Of a DNA stretch of 64,000 bases, positions 1 to 8,008 are shown in pieces (position 1 is the stretch's first letter; the number at the start of each line of letters is the position of its first letter). The stretch spans positions 186,001 through 250,000 of the forward strand of contig DAOTVB010000201.1 of the NCBI GenBank assembly GCA_034436755.1. Direction: 5' to 3'. This stretch comes from CAKZQX01 sp034436755 (lineage in GTDB: Bacteria > Chloroflexota > Chloroflexia > Chloroflexales > Chloroflexaceae). The position numbers and the translations under genes are program-made. Under the pieces are notes generated by a model. That model saw only the letters and a program-made list of their open reading frames with translations, did not search any database and was not told where the DNA came from.

Positions 1-230
1 ACCATCCCCCCGACGATCCGCCCTTCACCCTGACTGAGAATAGTGTTGATATTACCAGCGAAACGGCCGCCATCGGCATGGAACTGCCCTGCGACCTGGT
101 CTATCGCCTGGTCTCCGACCCGCCGCCCGCTACGGGTCGCCTGATCCGCGTGGCCGGGGCCGATCAACCAGAGGGCACAGGTGGGCGGCATGTGGCGACT
201 TATCTGTTGCGGTTGGAGTTGCGGGGGTAG
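1..230 (+). CDS. Unknown protein, C-terminal end only
   Basis: The window opens inside a reading frame (first complete codon at base 3) that runs to a TAG at 228-230. About 75 residues are visible and end in HVATYLLRLELRG. Codon use and GC match the neighbouring genes, so this looks like a real gene tail and not a chance frame. I see no recognisable motif and cannot assign a family. The next gene starts 120 bases further on the same strand, and the gap holds nothing clear. Confidence 0.5.
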   Translation, partial: HPPDDPPFTLTENSVDITSETAAIGMELPCDLVYRLVSDPPPATGRLIRVAGADQPEGTGGRHVATYLLRLELRG

Positions 231-350
231 TGGGGCGTGCGTTTTGCCACGGAGGGCACGGAGATAACCCGATATGCAGACAAGCCGGCTGGACAACTAC
301 ACGCTTTCGTGTTACGATACAGAACAGCTTTTTCGGTCAGGTGAACCACG

Positions 351-1580
351 ATGTACATCATACTGTTGAGCAAACCTATGCATACCTCTCCATTTACGGC
401 GGTTGATCTCTTCTGTGGGGCCGGGGGACTGTCCCTGGGACTGGTGCGTGCGGGGTTTTACATGCGCTGTGCGGTGGATCACTATGCGCCGGCACTGGCA
501 ACCTATGCCGCTAACCTGGGGGAGCATACCCGCTGCCGGGATCTCGCAACCGAAGCAGTTGACCTGCCGCCGGCAACGCTGATCGTCGGCGGGCCGCCAT
601 GTCAGGGCTTCTCGTCGGCGGGTATGCGCCGCAATGGTGATGCACGCAACAGCCTGGTGTATTGTTTTGCTCAGACCGTTGCCCACCTACGGCCGCGTGC
701 CTTTCTCTTTGAGAATGTCGAAGGCTTTCTGACGGCGGAAGGGGGACAGCGGGTCTTTGACCTGCTCGATCCGCTGATCGCGGCGGGGTATCGCATCCAT
801 CTGCGGAAAATCAACGCCGCCAACTATGGCGTTCCCCAGCATCGCAAGCGGGTGATTGCACTCGGCGGGCTTGGCTGGGAGCCGACCTTTCCCGCGCCAA
901 CCCACACCGCTTATGGCGCACCCGGCGCAGACCTTGCCGCGCGGCGGCTCCCGCACACGCCAACACTACTTGCGGCGATCAACGATCTACCGCCGCCCGC
1001 CACGATGCCACCGGGGGTTCCACCCGGCCATGTTGCCTATCCGTTGCGTGGGATCGATCTGGCGCGCGCAGAGGCACTGGGGCCGGGGCAGACGATGCGC
1101 GATCTGCCGGATGAACTTCAGCATAAGAGCTATACCCGGCGCGCGAACCGGCGCGTGATGGATGGCACACCGACCGAGCGGCGCGGCGGGGCTCCCACCG
1201 GGATACGGCGCTTGCAACCGGATGCCCCGGCGAAAACGATTACCGGAGGCGCGCTGGCCGAGTTTCTGCACCCACGGGAGCATCGCCCCCTCACCCTGCG
1301 GGAGTGCGCGCGCTTGCAAACCTTCCCCGACACGTTTATCTTTCAGGGCAGCATCGCACAGCAGATCGCGTTGATCGGCAATGCGATTCCGCCACTGCTG
1401 GCGGAGATCCTGGCCCACCAACTGCTGCACGATCTGATGCAACATCCGCAACCGGGGGAAGCGGCCGGCGCGCTGTTGAGCTTTGTGCCCACGCTCTCAA
1501 CCGGATACAGCCCGATCCTCCGCACGGTGACGGAGCGGGTGCAGGCGCGGTTTGGGGTGGGGCAAATGCGGCTGTTTTAA
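351..1580 (+). CDS. DNA (cytosine-5-)-methyltransferase
   Basis: A 409-residue C5 DNA methyltransferase, which transfers a methyl group from S-adenosylmethionine to carbon 5 of cytosine. Conserved motifs occur in order: motif I DLFCGAGGLSLG (AdoMet binding) near residues 19-30, motif IV GGPPCQGFSSAG with the catalytic Cys near 85, motif VI FENVEGF, motif VIII NYGVPQHRKRVIALG, then RECARLQTFPD and GNAIPP (motifs IX-X) at the end. Length and order suit a complete enzyme. The ATG at 351 is used; an internal ATG at 378 is a possible alternative and loses only nine residues. The next gene is a probable restriction enzyme 28 bases downstream, so the two likely form a type II restriction-modification system, with this enzyme protecting host DNA. 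Target specificity cannot be read directly. Confidence 0.93.
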   Translation: MYIILLSKPMHTSPFTAVDLFCGAGGLSLGLVRAGFYMRCAVDHYAPALATYAANLGEHTRCRDLATEAVDLPPATLIVGGPPCQGFSSAGMRRNGDARNSLVYCFAQTVAHLRPRAFLFENVEGFLTAEGGQRVFDLLDPLIAAGYRIHLRKINAANYGVPQHRKRVIALGGLGWEPTFPAPTHTAYGAPGADLAARRLPHTPTLLAAINDLPPPATMPPGVPPGHVAYPLRGIDLARAEALGPGQTMRDLPDELQHKSYTRRANRRVMDGTPTERRGGAPTGIRRLQPDAPAKTITGGALAEFLHPREHRPLTLRECARLQTFPDTFIFQGSIAQQIALIGNAIPPLLAEILAHQLLHDLMQHPQPGEAAGALLSFVPTLSTGYSPILRTVTERVQARFGVGQMRLF

Positions 1581-1608
1581 ATGCTGGAATGAGAAAGTTT
1601 CTACGATT

Positions 1609-2652
1609 ATGGCGTTGTCCAAAGCACAACAGACGCTCATTAACCGGGTACGGAGTGCTGGAACAAGTGCGCTTGGTGTCTACCTGGATGACGAAATATG
1701 TGCCTATCTTGTCGCAGTGATTGCCAGAGATTTGAACCTCCATGAAACCTTGACTTTCCCATCTGATTTACCGGATTTCTTTAGTTCATCACTACTAACC
1801 AGCCTTCGATTAGAAGATGTTGACTTCCATAGTGCATTTGAACACCTTATTCAACTCAAAGAGGACGCTGATACCTACTTCTACTGTCTGGCGAACTTAC
1901 ATAAGGCACGTTTGAAATATGAACGTATTCTTCAAGCGCAGGCTTTTTCAACTATCGATCAGGTTGGGCCGCGTAGTCTTTTGCAATACGGCGCGCTGAG
2001 TCCCAAAGCACTCGCTGGCCTGCTTTTCTGGCGCAAATGGCTCTTCGATATTGACAATCGTGCTGGGCAGGAAACAGGCTATCTGTTTGAGCCGATTATT
2101 GCCTATGCCATTGGTGGTGTTCCGGTCAGCGCCAGTAAAAGTCCTGTCAGAAGAAAAGATAATCCACAAAAAGGCCGACAGGTAGACTGTATTCTTGATC
2201 GCCGAGCTTATGAAATCAAGATCCGTGTCACAATTGCTGCTTCCGGCCAGGGACGCTGGCGCGAGGAACTGTCGTTTCCGGAAGATTGCCAGGCAAGTGG
2301 GTATACTCCGGTTCTGCTTGTGCTGGACGCAACATCTAACCCAAAGCTCCGTGAGTTAAGCAATGCTTTTCATAACGCATCAGGCGAGGTTTATACGGGC
2401 GAGGATGCCTGGAGTCACCTGACTGTTAAGGCAGGGGCAACAATGTCACGCTTCCTCGAACTGTATGTTCATACGCCCATTCAGGCACTCCTGGAAGCAG
2501 CACCAGACGATCTACCCGAGATGACGCTTCAGATGCACAACCGGAATATTATTATCACAGTGGACGGGGAGGCTTTGCACATTCAACGTGATATGCCAGA
2601 AACATTGTCGACTGAGCCCGATGAAATGCCAGGGGATGTTGATGAGGAATGA
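1609..2652 (+). CDS. Type II restriction endonuclease, probably ApaLI-like
   Basis: A 347-residue protein beginning MALSKAQQTLINRV. The middle (about residues 145-225) has GYLFEPIIAYAIGGVP, SASKSP and then GRQVDCILDRRAYEIKIRVT. The D...ExK spacing fits a PD-(D/E)xK nuclease core. From memory of the family this region resembles ApaLI-type endonucleases, whose known member cuts GTGCAC; that is recall, not a search result. The frame is open upstream to 1552, overlapping the methyltransferase end, but the ATG at 1609 gives the more natural start. The C-terminus is acidic. Base composition is lower in GC than the methyltransferase, consistent with acquisition by transfer. Together with the upstream C5 methyltransferase it forms a restriction-modification pair. 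Confidence 0.68.
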   Translation: MALSKAQQTLINRVRSAGTSALGVYLDDEICAYLVAVIARDLNLHETLTFPSDLPDFFSSSLLTSLRLEDVDFHSAFEHLIQLKEDADTYFYCLANLHKARLKYERILQAQAFSTIDQVGPRSLLQYGALSPKALAGLLFWRKWLFDIDNRAGQETGYLFEPIIAYAIGGVPVSASKSPVRRKDNPQKGRQVDCILDRRAYEIKIRVTIAASGQGRWREELSFPEDCQASGYTPVLLVLDATSNPKLRELSNAFHNASGEVYTGEDAWSHLTVKAGATMSRFLELYVHTPIQALLEAAPDDLPEMTLQMHNRNIIITVDGEALHIQRDMPETLSTEPDEMPGDVDEE

Positions 2653-2742
2653 TGAACGAACTGCGGTAGGCAATCACCTCATGGGGTTTCCGAGCAACTT
2701 TTTTATAGACCTACGATCTTGAAAAGGTTCCGTCATAAGCAG

Positions 2743-2768
2743 AAGGGGCGCAGCATGCTGCACCCCTT
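2743..2768. repeat. Palindromic repeat downstream of gyrB and of the restriction gene
   Basis: Near-perfect inverted repeat with core GCGCAGCATGCTGC and outer arms AAGGGG/CCCCTT. It sits between two convergent genes and so may end transcription from both sides, but no T-run follows on either strand. The same core recurs as a perfect 20-bp palindrome at 12381-12400. Confidence 0.6.
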
Positions 2769-2798
2769 ACAACCATATCTACACTCCCCACATCCCCC

Positions 2799-5700
2799 TC
2801 ACACATCCAGATTCCGCACCTCGGTCGCATGCGCCTGGATGAACTTGCGGCGGGGCAGGACCAGATCGCCCATCAGCATGGTGAAGGTCTCGTCGGCCTT
2901 CTGCGCATCCTCCAGCGTCACCTGGAGCACCACGCGGTTCGTCGGGTTCATCGTCGTCTCCCAGAGCTGGTCGGGGTTCATCTCGCCGAGCCCCTTGTAG
3001 CGCTGGATATCGACCTTTGTACCGTCGGAGATCTGCTTCAGATACTCGTCGCGCTCGTTGTCCGAGTAGACATAGGTCTGCTGCTTGCCATGCTTGATGC
3101 GGTAGAGCGGCGGCTGCGCGATGTAGAGATGCCCGTTGGCGATCAGCGGGCGCATATAGCGGAAGAAGAAGGTCAGCAGCAGCGTACGAATATGGCTCCC
3201 GTCCACGTCCGCGTCGGTCATGATCAGGATACGATGGTAGCGCAGCTTGTCGGTGCTGAACTGCTCGCCGATGGCCGCGCCGATGGCGGTGATCATCGCC
3301 TTGACCTCGGCATTGGAGAGCATCTTGTCGATGCGGCTCTTCTCGACGTTGAGGATCTTTCCGCGCAGTGGCAGGATCGCCTGGAAGCGGCGGTCACGGC
3401 CCTGCTTGGCGCTGTTGTGAACAAACACACCGCTCGCCAGCGCAAAGTTATGGTAGCCCTCTACCGTGAGATCGTAGACATCGGTGCGCTCCTCAAGCGG
3501 CCGTACAGCCACCACTTTACAGTTAACGAGTGTAGCCGCTTCGTGCATCTGTTGTTCATCACCCTCGAAATAGGTATCAAGCAGACGATCATAGCTCGGC
3601 GCCGTGCGTGCGACTGCCGGCCGCTGTTGCTCGTATGCTTGCCGGATATTTGTCGCATCCAGCACCTGATTGAGCAGCGATAATGCCTTCAGCCGGTGCC
3701 CAGCGCGAATGCGTGCGCCTTTCTCCTCGGTAGAAGTAGACTCACGCCATCCGGCGAGTGTTGTCAGAATACGCTCGCGTGTCTGCTCATCGGCCCATCC
3801 GCGCTGGCGGGCGGCAACAATCTTCTCCCGATGTTCGGGATGCTCTTGCCACCACTGACGGACTGTTGTGCTGTGCTGGTGACAGTATGTTTCATCCTCC
3901 CACTGCTGGCGCGTTTTCTCTGATCGCCACGCACGTAGTTCGGCATTTTCCCACTGAGCCACTGCCGCTTCACGCCGCTGCTCTTTTGCCTGCGGATTTT
4001 CTTCAAAGAAGCGCCGTGTACGTTCAGCCTGCAAGCGGCGATGTTCAGGACTGGCCCAGTACGCAGCCTGCATTTCACGCATGCGCTCACAATACGCGGC
4101 ATACTCCTCTGCCGTCAACGATGCAAACCAGTCCTGGAAATCTTGCAAAAGCTTCTCGTTCAGCACTGCATCCTGGCGCTGCAACTTGACCCGCTCGCGC
4201 ATGTACTGACGATAAGCGGGATCTTGCCACTGCTGGCGCGCCTGCTCACTCAACTGTTTGAGCTTGCGCTTACGATAGTCCGGATCTTGCCACAGACGGC
4301 GGGCCATCTCTCCGGCTAACTCAGCGTGGAGGCGCTGATGATCACGCCAGGGCATTCGTTCGATATTACGCGGATCATTATTGAGCTTGTTGAAGTCTTT
4401 GTGATGCCGTGTATTACCCGCCTTGCGGGTGTAAACGCCAGTCAGCATGTTGTAGAGATCCGCGAGATGGTGTGTGTGCCACCACTGTTCATGCGCATTC
4501 ATCCAGACCATCTCATAGCCTGGACCGGGCAGTTCTTCGGCACTGGTTAGCCGGGTCTTGAGCGGCATCAAACTCTCATTCGGCTGAAGGGCGCTTGCCG
4601 CGCGGTATGTACCGTCACGCAACCGGAAGGGATGATCGGGCGTGCAGCGAATGCGTTCGCCATTGTCCAATTCAACCTCGACCAACTCGGCATCACGCTT
4701 TGTCAGGCGGGGGTGGACCAGCGGAACGATCCGGATGTCGCCCTCCGCGTTGGAGGCATAACCAAAGTGCTGGATACCACGCTCCCAGTCGTCAGCCAGT
4801 TCCTGCATCGTTTTCACCAGACCGGAAGCGAGTGGTATCGCTGTTTCCGGTGCCAGACATCCCCCGGCGCTGTCGCCCTCCACGATATACAACTCACATC
4901 GCGCCGGGTTGGTGTCGGAGCAGTCCGCCAGCTTGCCCGGCAGCGAGAGCCCCTCCATCGCGCTCTTGCGGGCTGTCTCGCGTACCTTCTGGACGGCCAG
5001 GCGCGTCCGGGCGGCGGATACGGCTTTCTCGATGATCCGGCGGGCATCGCCCGGGTTCTCCTCCAGCCAGGAGGAGAGCGCATCGCTCACGACGGTTGCC
5101 ACGGCGCTGGCGGCCTCTGGGCTGACCAACTTCTCTTTGGTCTGCGAGCTAAACTGCGGGTCTTTCAGCTTGACACTGATCACGGCGGTCAGCCCCTCGC
5201 GTACGTCGTCGCCGGTCAGGTTAGCGTCGTTCTCTTTCAGCATGCTTTTGCTGCGGGCGTAGCTGTTGATCACCCGCGTCAGCGCCGTGCGAAAGCCGGT
5301 CAGATGCGCGCCACCGTCGGTGTTGTTGATATTGTTAGCAAAGTTGTAGACCGAGTCGGTATCATAGTTGTCGGTGTACTGCATCGCCACCTCAACCGCC
5401 ACATCGTCCACCGTGCGCTCCACATAGAACGGCACCCGATGCAGGGCGTTCTTGTCCTTGTTGAGATGGCGCACATAGGAGATCACCCCGCCCTCAAAGT
5501 AGAAGTTAACCTCATTGCCGGTACGCTCATCCAGAAAGTGGAAGCGCAGTCCCTTGGTCAGATAGGCCATCTCGCGGAAGCGCTGGGCCAGCACGCGGAA
5601 GTTGTAGTCCAGCCCATCTTTGAAGATCTTCACATCCGGCAGGAAGCTGATGCTGGAACCAGTGCCTTCGGCGTCGGCAATATCCTTGACCGGCGCCTGC

Positions 5701-6170
5701 GGTTTGCCGGCGAGATACTTCTGCATCCAGAGCCGCCCATGCCGCCGGACCTCGATGCGCATCCACTCGGAGAGCGCATTCACTACCGAGAGCCCCACGC
5801 CATGCAGCCCGGAGGAGACTTTGTAGCCGCCCTGACCAAACTTGCCCCCGGCGTGCAGCTTGGTCGCCGCCAGCTCCAGCGCCGAGACATTATGCTTGGG
5901 GTGAATATCGACCGGAATACCGCGACCATTATCCACCACGGTTATGGAAGCGTCCGCCTTGATCGTGATCGAGATCGCATCGGCAAAGCCCGCCAGCGCC
6001 TCGTCCACCGAGTTGTCTACTACCTCGCGGATCATGTGATGCAGCCCGTTGATATCGGTTGGGCCGATATACATACCGGGGCGCATGCGTACCGCTTCGG
6101 TCTCCTCCAGCGCCGTAATCTGATTCGCATCATAGGAATTATCGTCAAACTGTTGTTTTGCTTCTGCCAT
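2799..6170 (-). CDS. gyrB: DNA gyrase subunit B containing an intein
   Basis: 1123-residue precursor of the ATPase/TOPRIM subunit of DNA gyrase, which introduces negative supercoils. The N-terminal extein (residues 1-437) has the GHKL ATPase signature (VVDNSVDEALAG, VVDNGRGIPVD, GLHGVGLSVVNALS) and the transducer domain. The TOPRIM motif EGDSAGG is interrupted after its second Gly by an intein (residues 438-919), then resumes as SAKQGRDRRFQAILPLRGKILN with MTDADVDGSHIRTLLLTFFFR. The C-terminal extein is 204 residues, so spliced GyrB would be 641 residues, the normal size. The end QRYKGLGEMN...R..IQAHA is typical. Splicing is needed for activity because the insertion splits the catalytic metal-binding motif. 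A membrane protein gene follows upstream on the same strand, 18 bases away. Confidence 0.98.
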   Translation of the reverse strand: MAEAKQQFDDNSYDANQITALEETEAVRMRPGMYIGPTDINGLHHMIREVVDNSVDEALAGFADAISITIKADASITVVDNGRGIPVDIHPKHNVSALELAATKLHAGGKFGQGGYKVSSGLHGVGLSVVNALSEWMRIEVRRHGRLWMQKYLAGKPQAPVKDIADAEGTGSSISFLPDVKIFKDGLDYNFRVLAQRFREMAYLTKGLRFHFLDERTGNEVNFYFEGGVISYVRHLNKDKNALHRVPFYVERTVDDVAVEVAMQYTDNYDTDSVYNFANNINNTDGGAHLTGFRTALTRVINSYARSKSMLKENDANLTGDDVREGLTAVISVKLKDPQFSSQTKEKLVSPEAASAVATVVSDALSSWLEENPGDARRIIEKAVSAARTRLAVQKVRETARKSAMEGLSLPGKLADCSDTNPARCELYIVEGDSAGGCLAPETAIPLASGLVKTMQELADDWERGIQHFGYASNAEGDIRIVPLVHPRLTKRDAELVEVELDNGERIRCTPDHPFRLRDGTYRAASALQPNESLMPLKTRLTSAEELPGPGYEMVWMNAHEQWWHTHHLADLYNMLTGVYTRKAGNTRHHKDFNKLNNDPRNIERMPWRDHQRLHAELAGEMARRLWQDPDYRKRKLKQLSEQARQQWQDPAYRQYMRERVKLQRQDAVLNEKLLQDFQDWFASLTAEEYAAYCERMREMQAAYWASPEHRRLQAERTRRFFEENPQAKEQRREAAVAQWENAELRAWRSEKTRQQWEDETYCHQHSTTVRQWWQEHPEHREKIVAARQRGWADEQTRERILTTLAGWRESTSTEEKGARIRAGHRLKALSLLNQVLDATNIRQAYEQQRPAVARTAPSYDRLLDTYFEGDEQQMHEAATLVNCKVVAVRPLEERTDVYDLTVEGYHNFALASGVFVHNSAKQGRDRRFQAILPLRGKILNVEKSRIDKMLSNAEVKAMITAIGAAIGEQFSTDKLRYHRILIMTDADVDGSHIRTLLLTFFFRYMRPLIANGHLYIAQPPLYRIKHGKQQTYVYSDNERDEYLKQISDGTKVDIQRYKGLGEMNPDQLWETTMNPTNRVVLQVTLEDAQKADETFTMLMGDLVLPRRKFIQAHATEVRNLDV
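3414..4859 (-). mobile_element. GyrB intein with HNH homing endonuclease
   Basis: A 482-residue in-frame insertion at the TOPRIM motif (EGDSAGG / SAKQGRD). It begins with Cys438 (CLAPETAIPL, block A), has the block B motif TPDH at about residues 510-513, block F VYDLTVEGYHNFAL, and ends VFVHN followed by Ser as the +1 residue, so all classical splicing residues are present. The insert carries an HNH-type endonuclease signature (HHKDFNKLNNDPRNIERM, about 589-606). This is followed by roughly 250 residues of repeated units of about 17-20 residues of the type W-x-D/E-P-x-Y/H-R, resembling the modular DNA-binding repeats found beside HNH homing enzymes. GyrB inteins at this same site are known in other bacteria; the long repeat region is the unusual part. 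Confidence 0.95.
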
Positions 6171-6188
6171 AGGTTATGCTTGCTCCTT

Positions 6189-7160
6189 TTACGCTACAGA
6201 TACCGGCGACCCTGCGCCTTGCCGTCGCTGCAGCCGATCACGATAGAAGACCAGCCGTGCGGCGATCAGGCCGCTCTGAACATAGGCGCTGCCGCTTATC
6301 GCAACTACCATCCCCAGGTGCGTTGTCGCCAGCGCGCGCCAGATAACCGCCAACCCGGACACAATCACCATACTCAGCAGCAGCAGGGCCAGCGTGCTCA
6401 GCAGGTTGTGCCGGACGATATGAACACTGTTGTAGATGGCCCGCAGGGGGCCGACATCACTCATCAGAATGGCCTCGATCCCAAAGCTGGTGTAGACCCA
6501 GACCCAGAACAGGGCAATGGCCCAGGCAAAGGCCGCCGGCAGCAGTGTACCGGGAATCAGGCTCACAACGAGCGCTGTGAATACCAGAAAGGGCATGCCC
6601 AGCAGCAACCCTGCCCCGATCAGGACCAGCAAGAAGCTGCCGATCCGTCCGGCAATGTTGAACATCCGCCGCAGGTGCGGCAGCCGGTGGTCGCCTGCAC
6701 TCGCCACTGCGCCTGCCAGCAGGCTCAGGAAGAGACTGCTCACCAGCAGCGTAACCAGGTTGATCAACAACACCGCCCCGATTACCACCCACCAGTTCGT
6801 GACCGGCACCACCGCAGCCTCCGGGAGTGCTGCCTGCTTCCCAACCGGGGGCAATAAAAACTCCGGCAGCAGCAGCGGCACAAAGTCAACCCAAGCCGGC
6901 AGCACCCGCAGATCGGCCTGCTGCAGATTCTGCACCAACGTCGCGGGCTGCGCAATATCCGGCGAGACCTGCACCAGCGCAGATGCAACCTGGTCACTCA
7001 AACTGCGGATAAGAGGCGCGAGTGAGAGGCGTGTCCCCAACCAGAGGTAGAGATCCAGAACAATGGGTATCATTACGACCCAGAGCCGCCGGTTCAGGGC
7101 CACATAGCCTGCACTGATTGTGTCGATGAGACCTGGGGTTTGAGGCTTTACAACGGCCAA
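6189..7160 (-). CDS. Multi-pass membrane protein of unknown function
   Basis: A 323-residue protein beginning MAVVKPQTPGLIDTISAGY. It has about six hydrophobic stretches: near residues 28-48, a strong pair around 125-150, others near 172-200 and 205-230, and more toward the C-terminus. The start is TTG at 7160, chosen because a strong Shine-Dalgarno sequence (GAGGAGGT) lies five bases upstream; the next ATG would delete part of the first membrane segment. It ends 18 bases before gyrB on the same strand, so the two may be co-transcribed. I do not recognise a named family. A repeat-rich intergenic region lies upstream. Confidence 0.8.
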   Translation of the reverse strand: MAVVKPQTPGLIDTISAGYVALNRRLWVVMIPIVLDLYLWLGTRLSLAPLIRSLSDQVASALVQVSPDIAQPATLVQNLQQADLRVLPAWVDFVPLLLPEFLLPPVGKQAALPEAAVVPVTNWWVVIGAVLLINLVTLLVSSLFLSLLAGAVASAGDHRLPHLRRMFNIAGRIGSFLLVLIGAGLLLGMPFLVFTALVVSLIPGTLLPAAFAWAIALFWVWVYTSFGIEAILMSDVGPLRAIYNSVHIVRHNLLSTLALLLLSMVIVSGLAVIWRALATTHLGMVVAISGSAYVQSGLIAARLVFYRDRLQRRQGAGSPVSVA

Positions 7161-7632
7161 GGCGACCTCCTCGTAACATCTTTATTATACCACATCCGGG
7201 CTCTTCTGGGAAATAATCTCGTACATTTGTGCCTGGAATTCGGGGAGGTATTATACCGCAGAGCAGCATCTGCGGCTAGAAGCCGCAGCTACAAAAGCCG
7301 TAGCTTGAGCCGGTGGCATGCCTGCCGCAGATGCAAAAGTAGCCGTAGGGTGCGTTCTACGCACCAGCGATAGCCATCCGAAATGTGTCGTCGTGCCGCC
7401 TTCAGGCGGTTGGCAGCGCATCCCGAAGCACCAGTTCACAACCACTTTAGGATTGCTATACATCAGATTCACGGTTGCACACTCTTTGTGACCTTCGTGG
7501 TTTTTTTGCATGTTTGACGGCAAATTGGTATGAGCCGGTGGCATGCCTGCCGCAGATGCAAAAGCCGGAGGGTGCATGCTATGCACGGTTTTTCTGGCGC
7601 GCGCAAACCTGGACTATTCGCTCAACGTTCAT

Positions 7633-7740
7633 GAAGCCGGGACGCCTATGCGTTGTTGCCTGTTCCGGCTGAAGCCGGGACGCCTATGCGTCGTTGCCTG
7701 ATCCGCCTGAAGCCGGGACGCCTGTGCGTCGTTGTCGGGA
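7633..7740. repeat. 38-bp tandem repeat, nearly three copies
   Basis: Copies begin at 7633, 7671 and 7709, each starting GAAGCCGGGACGCCT and continuing with GCGT(T/C)GTTG. The period is exactly 38 bases with a few substitutions. GAAGCCGGGAC is also part of the dispersed palindromic repeat seen at 18137, 32475 and 40802. Confidence 0.85.
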
Positions 7741-7770
7741 TGGTTTTAAGGCGCATAAACGGAACTCATG

Positions 7771-7814
7771 TCCCCTATCCCTGTCCCCTATCCCCTATCC
7801 CCTATCCCCTATCC
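7771..7814. repeat. Heptanucleotide tandem array (CTATCCC)
   Basis: About six consecutive 7-bp units, mostly CTATCCC with one CTGTCCC. It ends 15 bases before the proposed promoter of the cydDC-like operon. It belongs to the 7-bp array class found at many gene borders in the window. Confidence 0.85.
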
Positions 7815-7828
7815 TGGCAAGTCCAAAA

Positions 7829-7858
7829 TTGGAACAGCACGAAAGTTTCTGGTACAAT
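7829..7858 (+). promoter_or_regulatory. Probable sigma-70-type promoter of the cydDC-like operon
   Basis: TTGGAA (7829-7834) and TACAAT (7853-7858) are separated by 18 bases, about 150 bases before the cydD start. The spacing and hexamers fit a housekeeping promoter. Confidence 0.5.
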
Positions 7859-8008
7859 CTGGCCAGGGGCGCTGTGCGTAGCATGCCACATCTGCCCGGA
7901 TAGAACTGCACTATTCCGCATACATACCCCGGTGAGAGGAGCGGTAGCGTTGGGTCGGTGCTTCGGCCTGGCCGGGACTGGACGATATACGGAGAGGTAT
8001 CAACTGAG

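Larger units (their letters stand above)
7161..7828. repeat. Repeat-rich intergenic region
   Basis: No convincing gene. Contents: a perfect 33-bp direct repeat at 7307-7339 and 7532-7564 (begins GAGCCGGTGGCATGCC); short hairpins with 7-bp stems and 3-nt loops at 7271-7287 (TGCGGCT/AGCCGCA), 7349-7365 (GGTGCGT/ACGCACC) and, with one mismatch, 7571-7587; a 38-bp tandem repeat; and a 7-bp tandem array. The last two are listed separately. Confidence 0.75.

Noticed and set aside
4632..6857. A very long plus-strand open frame (741 codons) opposite gyrB and the membrane protein.
   Set aside because: It is antisense to a clear gyrB gene and extends across its start. The translation is rich in R, H, Q and P without any domain, as expected for the complement of a high-GC gene.
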